In this document: positions 42,238 through 47,540 of the stretch, piece by piece
Numbering within the stretch: position 1 is the stretch's first letter
How the letters are laid out: each line of letters begins with the position of its first letter
Origin: Acidobacteriaceae bacterium
Lineage (GTDB): Bacteria; Acidobacteriota; Terriglobia; Terriglobales; Acidobacteriaceae
Direction: 5' to 3'
Length of the DNA: 47,540 nt
Assembly (NCBI GenBank): GCA_027452245.1
Contig: DAIDGW010000067.1
Span: 1 to 47,540, forward strand
Position numbers and translations under genes: made by a program
The notes under the pieces: generated by a model
What the model was told of the DNA's origin: nothing
Databases searched by the model: none
Seen by the model: the letters and a program-made list of their open reading frames with translations, nothing else

Positions 42238-42708
42238 TCAACCCTTTTGGGCGGCTTTCTTCTTGCCCGCTGCCTTCTTCGTCGCCGCCGGCACACGCCG
42301 TTTGGCTTTCGCCGGAGCCGCTGTTTCTTCGGCAACGGCTGCCGATCCGCCACCATTCTTCCCGCGCTCCGCCAAAACCAATTCGATATGAGCAATGCGG
42401 CGCTGATAACGGTACGCCCGTCCCTGGGGCGCCGGACGGATGCGCTTCATGCGGGGACCATCGTTGGCAATTGCGCTCTTCACGTACAAGTTGTCGATCT
42501 CGACGTCGAGATTCTTTTCCGCGCTCAAAAAGTTCGCATTGTCCACTGCCGACTGCAGCAGCTTGCCAATCGGAGCGGCCGCCCGCTTCTTGGTGAACAA
42601 CAGCGTGTTCCGCGCTTCTTCGACGCTGCGCCCTTGGATCAGGCCCAGTACCAGCCGGGCCTTCTGCGGCGAGACGCGCAAAAATCGCATTTCAGCTCGA
42701 AAATCCAT
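42238..42708 (-). CDS. rplV: 50S ribosomal protein L22 with Lys/Ala-rich tail
   Basis: A 156-residue protein. The core has [52 protein letters not shown] and the tunnel loop [32 protein letters not shown]. After about residue 113 an extra tail of about 43 residues ([20 protein letters not shown]... [13 protein letters not shown]) is Ala/Lys-rich. Its stop is 16 bases before rpsC. Confidence 0.97.
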   Translation of the reverse strand: MDFRAEMRFLRVSPQKARLVLGLIQGRSVEEARNTLLFTKKRAAAPIGKLLQSAVDNANFLSAEKNLDVEIDNLYVKSAIANDGPRMKRIRPAPQGRAYRYQRRIAHIELVLAERGKNGGGSAAVAEETAAPAKAKRRVPAATKKAAGKKKAAQKG

Positions 42709-42723
42709 GATGCGTCTCTCTCC

Positions 42724-43071
42724 TTATGCCTTCGGCGCCGCCGGCGCTGCCGGAGCCGGAGCTCCCGGTCCACCTGGAATTCCGGCGGGCTTGGCCGCCG
42801 CTTCCGTGGCGGCTTTCATCGAGTGCCCTTTGAACGTGCGGGTAAAGCTGAACTCGCCCAGCTTGTGTCCCACCATGTTCTCGGTCACGTACACCGGAAT
42901 GAATTTCTTTCCGTTGTGCACTGCGATGGTGTGTCCGACCATTTCGGGGACCACCGTCGAGCGCCGCGACCAGGTGCGCAGAACCTTCTTCTCATTGCGC
43001 GCATTCATGCCTTCTACCCGCGAAATCAGGTAAGCATCGACGAACGCGCCTTTTTTGGTTGAACGGGCCAT
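42724..43071 (-). CDS. rpsS: 30S ribosomal protein S19 with Pro/Ala tail
   Basis: A 115-residue protein. [71 protein letters not shown] is canonical. The usual protein ends just after this near residue 92; here about 25 more residues ([22 protein letters not shown]) form a low-complexity tail. S19 sits on the 30S head near the A-site. Confidence 0.97.
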   Translation of the reverse strand: MARSTKKGAFVDAYLISRVEGMNARNEKKVLRTWSRRSTVVPEMVGHTIAVHNGKKFIPVYVTENMVGHKLGEFSFTRTFKGHSMKAATEAAAKPAGIPGGPGAPAPAAPAAPKA

Positions 43072-43081
43072 AAAATCTTTT

Positions 43082-43127
43082 CTCAGCTTTCTAAAATCAG
43101 CTGCCAGCTTTCAGCCGTCAGCTCTCA
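43082..43127. repeat. TCAGCT/CCAGCT array in the rplB-rpsS spacer
   Basis: Repeating units TCAGCTTT, TCAGCTGC, CAGCTTTCAGCC, GTCAGCTCTCA in about 45 bases. On the mRNA strand they read AGCTGA-type units. Similar units are found at 40991-41013. Confidence 0.55.
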
Positions 43128-43181
43128 CTTCAAAACTTTGCCATTCCCGGCGCAGCAAGGAATCCACTATCTCGCCGCCTG

Positions 43182-44003
43182 TTATTTGCCTCTACTTACA
43201 ATGAACTTATCCGTGCGCTTGTTGTTGCGCGTCTTGTATCCACGGGTCGGCTGGCCCCACGGGGTCACCGGATGGCGTCCGCCTGAGGTCTTGCCTTCGC
43301 CGCCGCCATGCGGATGGTCGACCGGGTTCATGGTCACGCCACGGTTCACCGGACGCCGTCCCAGCCAGCGCGTCTTGCCGGCCTTGCCGATGGTGACGTT
43401 CTCGTGATCGAGATTGCCTACCTGACCGATGGTCGCCATGCAATCCTGGGAAACCTTGCGAGTCTCGCCGGAAGGTAATTTCACCAGTGCGTACTCCGAT
43501 TCTTTCGCGACCAATTGCGCCGCACCGCCGGCGGAACGCACCATCTGTCCGCCCTTCCCGGGCTTCAACTCCAGATTGTGGATCTGCGTGCCGGGCGGAA
43601 TATTCCGCAGCGGCAGCGCGTTGCCCACCAGGATGTCGGCATCGGGGCCGCTGACAATTTTCTGTCCAACCTTCAGTCCTTCCGGCTGCAGGATGTAGCG
43701 CTTCTCGCCGTCGGCATAGGCCAGCAGGGCAATGCGGGCCGAGCGGTTGGGATCGTATTCGATCGTCGCGACGGTCGCGGGAATTCCGATCTTGTCGCGC
43801 TTGAAATCGATGATGCGCAGCTTGCGCTTGTGCCCGCCGCCGCGATGCCACATGGTGATATCGCCCGAGTTGCGGCGCCCGCCGGAGCGCTGCTTGGGTT
43901 CCAGCAGCGGCTTGTGCGGACTCGCGCTCGTGATGTCGTCGTTGACCAGCGTGGTCCGGAAGCGCAACGTCTGCGTGGTCGGTCTGTATGTCTTAATTGG
44001 CAT
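43182..44003 (-). CDS. rplB: 50S ribosomal protein L2
   Basis: A 273-residue protein: [56 protein letters not shown] sequence ([20 protein letters not shown]), [28 protein letters not shown] and C-terminal [38 protein letters not shown]. The last holds the conserved His of the peptidyl-transferase region. Typical length. Confidence 0.99.
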   Translation of the reverse strand: MPIKTYRPTTQTLRFRTTLVNDDITSASPHKPLLEPKQRSGGRRNSGDITMWHRGGGHKRKLRIIDFKRDKIGIPATVATIEYDPNRSARIALLAYADGEKRYILQPEGLKVGQKIVSGPDADILVGNALPLRNIPPGTQIHNLELKPGKGGQMVRSAGGAAQLVAKESEYALVKLPSGETRKVSQDCMATIGQVGNLDHENVTIGKAGKTRWLGRRPVNRGVTMNPVDHPHGGGEGKTSGGRHPVTPWGQPTRGYKTRNNKRTDKFIVSRGK

Positions 44004-44082
44004 GTTCTAAACCTTTACTTCGCTCTCAGTGTTGGTCGCCGGTCATCCATTACGAAGACCGAAGCCAAACGCCAACGCGGTT

Positions 44083-44376
44083 CTACAAGTTCTGCGCGTA
44101 TTCCGGCATTTTCTCGCCGGAGCGCAGGCGCACATAGGCTTTCTTCCAGTCCGGACGGTAGCCGGCAAACTTGCCGCGCCGCCGCTCTTTTCCCGGATAC
44201 GTTGCCGTGCGTACCGAATGCACCTTCACCTTGAAAATCGACTGCACCGCTTCCTTGATCTCGGTCTTGGTCGCCTTGGGCGAAACCTGGAACACCAGGG
44301 TGTTCTGGTTTTCCTTGATCGCGAGCCCCTTTTCCGTGATCACCGGACGGCGGATGATTTGGTATGCGGATTTCAT
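44083..44376 (-). CDS. rplW: 50S ribosomal protein L23
   Basis: A 97-residue protein: MKSAYQIIRRPVITEKGLAI, LVFQVSPKATKTEIKEAVQSIFKVKVHSVRTATYPGKERRRGKFAGYRPDWKKAYVRLRSGEKM. L23 docks trigger factor and SRP at the tunnel exit. The start is five bases downstream of the rplD stop, so coupling is likely. Confidence 0.97.
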   Translation of the reverse strand: MKSAYQIIRRPVITEKGLAIKENQNTLVFQVSPKATKTEIKEAVQSIFKVKVHSVRTATYPGKERRRGKFAGYRPDWKKAYVRLRSGEKMPEYAQNL

Positions 44377-44381
44377 AATCT

Positions 44382-45116
44382 CTATGCCACCTCCGCCGCT
44401 TTTTCATGGCGCGCCCGCCGCCGCGGACTCGCCGACGCCTTCTTCGCGCCTTCGTCTTCACCCGGCTTGCGCTGCTTTTTCGAAACCGAACGCTGCAGCG
44501 AAACCTGCAACTTCTCGATCGCCGGCTGCGCAAAAATCACGCGGTCGTAGCGCAGCAGGTGATAGGGATGCACGTCATTCCCGCGAATCAGCTCGAGCCC
44601 GTCAATGTTGCGCGCGCTCAGTTCCAGGTTGCGGTTCTCCTGCTTAGGAGCTTCCACGATCAGCACAGTGGAATCGACCTTCAGCGCGTTCAGCGCCTTG
44701 CGGAATTCCTTGGTCTTCGGTTCTTTCACGTCGAACGCATTCACAACGGTCAGTTTGCCGTCGGCAAACTTTGCCGCCAGCGCGGAACGCAGCGCGCCCA
44801 TCAGCTTCTTGCGCGGGAACGTGTAGTCATACGAACGGGGAACAGGACCGTGCACCGTTCCGCCATGCCGCCACAGGGGCGAGCGGATCGAGCCGATGCG
44901 CGCTCGTCCGGTGCCCTTCTGCTTCCACAGCTTCTTGCCCGATCCGGAAACCTGCCAGCGCGCCTTCGTGGCATGCGTTCCCGCACGCTGTCCGGCGCGG
45001 TAGTGCTTCACCGCTTCCCAGAGCAGGTCTTCATTGACCGCGCCAAACACCTCGTCGGCCAAGTCGAGCGTTCCCACTTTCTCGCCGCTCAAATTATGAA
45101 TATCAATGGTTGCCAT
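44382..45116 (-). CDS. rplD: 50S ribosomal protein L4 with basic C-terminal tail
   Basis: A 244-residue protein. VFGAVNEDLLWEAVKHYRAGQRAGTHATKARWQVSGSGKKLWKQKGTGRARIGSIRSPLWRHGGTVHGPVPRSYDY holds the extended tunnel loop. The end of the core (GNDVHPYHLLRYDRVIFAQPAIEKLQVSL) is followed by about 35 extra residues (KKQRKPGEDEGAKKASASPRRRARHEKAAEVA). In E. coli L4 also represses the S10 operon; not testable here. Confidence 0.97.
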   Translation of the reverse strand: MATIDIHNLSGEKVGTLDLADEVFGAVNEDLLWEAVKHYRAGQRAGTHATKARWQVSGSGKKLWKQKGTGRARIGSIRSPLWRHGGTVHGPVPRSYDYTFPRKKLMGALRSALAAKFADGKLTVVNAFDVKEPKTKEFRKALNALKVDSTVLIVEAPKQENRNLELSARNIDGLELIRGNDVHPYHLLRYDRVIFAQPAIEKLQVSLQRSVSKKQRKPGEDEGAKKASASPRRRARHEKAAEVA

Positions 45117-45171
45117 TGTCTTAGTCCTGAGTCCTGAGCTTTAAGTTCTCGCAACTCGCCGCCCGCGACTC

Positions 45172-45906
45172 TTAAGCTTTCTTTGCCGCTCTCTTCGCCG
45201 CCTTCAACGGATCAACGGTCGCCGCTCCGGCGAATCCGCGACGCTCTCTGGGTGGCTTCTTCGCCTTGGTGATAACGATGTAGCCGCCCTGGGGTCCGGG
45301 AACGCTGCCTTCGACTACCAGCAGGTTCTCGTCTTTGTCGACGCCCAGCACGCGCAAGTTCCGCACCGTCACGCGCTCATTGCCCATGTGTCCCGACATG
45401 CGCATGCCTTTAAACACGCGCGAAGGAAACGCCGACGATCCAATTGAACCCGTGATCTGGAACATCGAACCGTGCGATTTGGGACCGCCGCCAAAGTGAT
45501 GCCGTTTCACGACTCCCTGGAAGCCGTGTCCCTTGCTCACGCCGACGATGTCGACGAACTTCTCGCCTTCGAAAATTTCGACCAGGATGCGATCGCCCAC
45601 CTTCACTGCGCCAGTCCCATCTGCCGCGCCATCGGTTTCGAGCGGCACTTCACGCATGAACTTCACCGGCGGAAGATTGTTCTTCGCGAGATGTCCTTGC
45701 GCGGGCTTCGTCAGCCGCGACTGCTTCACAAATTCGACGAGACCGATCTGGGCCGCTTCGTATCCGTCTTTCACCGCGGTCTTGTGCTGGGTGACGACGC
45801 ACGGTCCAGCTTGCAGCACTGTGACCGGGCGAACGTCGCCCTTGGAGTCGAACAGTTGCGTCATGCCGACTTTTTTACCCAGAATGCCTGTAACTCTCGT
45901 TGCCAT
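45172..45906 (-). CDS. rplC: 50S ribosomal protein L3
   Basis: A 244-residue protein from the ATG read at 45906, preceded by [106 protein letters not shown] and [15 protein letters not shown] are canonical. A short Lys/Ala tail ends it. L3 reaches to the peptidyl-transferase centre. Confidence 0.98.
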   Translation of the reverse strand: MATRVTGILGKKVGMTQLFDSKGDVRPVTVLQAGPCVVTQHKTAVKDGYEAAQIGLVEFVKQSRLTKPAQGHLAKNNLPPVKFMREVPLETDGAADGTGAVKVGDRILVEIFEGEKFVDIVGVSKGHGFQGVVKRHHFGGGPKSHGSMFQITGSIGSSAFPSRVFKGMRMSGHMGNERVTVRNLRVLGVDKDENLLVVEGSVPGPQGGYIVITKAKKPPRERRGFAGAATVDPLKAAKRAAKKA

Positions 45907-45984
45907 TTTCTTCTCCATCCAGCGTGGGTCACCCATCGGTGCCTATTGGCTGGGAAGCTTTGCCTCGGAGCTCGAGGCTCGAAG

Positions 45985-46314
<330 letters not shown>

Positions 46315-46394
46315 GTTTCTCGTTGTCCTGACCCCTCCCGGCCATTCCGGAAGGAAAGATCTTGCGGCAGGCTGCAAGCCGCTTTTCGATTGTC

Positions 46395-47540
<1,146 letters not shown>

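Noticed and set aside
42222-42395. Longer rpsC with 58 extra N-terminal residues
   Set aside because: The extension is Arg-rich and read out of frame from rpl[10 protein letters not shown] with AGGAGA upstream is the true start.

Overview
The window reads as a GC-rich chromosome segment of an Acidobacteriota bacterium, probably of the Terriglobia/Koribacter-like soil lineages. This assignment comes from gene content and style, not from a database search. Pointers are the zinc-ribbon membrane proteins, a GH71/99-like secreted protein ending in an Ig-like / membrane segment / Cys-Gly-Gly-Gly tail, the glycine-rich TonB, and short palindromes of the GGCACGGCT-AA-AGCCGTGCC type between genes. No phage, insertion sequence, CRISPR array or rRNA was seen.

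Left part (1-16 kb): accessory and cell-envelope genes. Two tandem paralogous secreted proteins (first one cut by the window edge) are followed by a zinc-ribbon membrane protein, an isoprenylcysteine-methyltransferase-like membrane protein, an MFS exporter, an NCS2 purine permease, an exported protein and an STN-like secreted protein. A GH71/99-like secreted protein then runs tail-to-tail into a seven-gene minus-strand block: ECF sigma factor, beta-helix nucleotidyltransferase, STAS protein, small exported protein, thymidylate-kinase-like P-loop kinase and GT4 glycosyltransferase, with tonB lying upstream of the sigma gene. This block looks like a polysaccharide/envelope locus with its own regulators.

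Middle part (16-28 kb): an MscS-type channel, a small protein, tRNA-Pro(GGG), ribosomal protein S1 (six S1 repeats), a DUF4097-like exported protein, electron-transfer flavoprotein etfB-etfA, a single-domain photoactive yellow protein (PYP) homologue, a zinc-ribbon protein, guaB, a VanZ-like protein, a second MFS transporter and a membrane-anchored protein. The PYP homologue is the most unusual gene. It keeps the chromophore-attachment Cys and the buried Glu at exactly the spacing of the Halorhodospira protein, but differs at several chromophore-pocket positions.

Right part (28.4-47.5 kb): one long minus-strand translation operon in the classical S10-spc-alpha order: tuf (cut by the window end), rpsJ, rplC, rplD, rplW, rplB, rpsS, rplV, rpsC, rplP, rpmC, rpsQ, rplN, rplX, rplE, rpsZ, rpsH, rplF, rplR, rpsE, rpmD, rplO, secY, adk, map, infA, rpmJ, rpsM, rpsK, rpsD, rpoA, rplQ, closed by a hairpin plus T-tract terminator. 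The spacers inside this operon are unusually rich in inverted repeats of several families. One family has stems capped by TTNN tetraloops on the mRNA strand. Several ribosomal proteins (S19, L22, L4, L17, S11, L5) carry low-complexity tails or N-terminal extensions.
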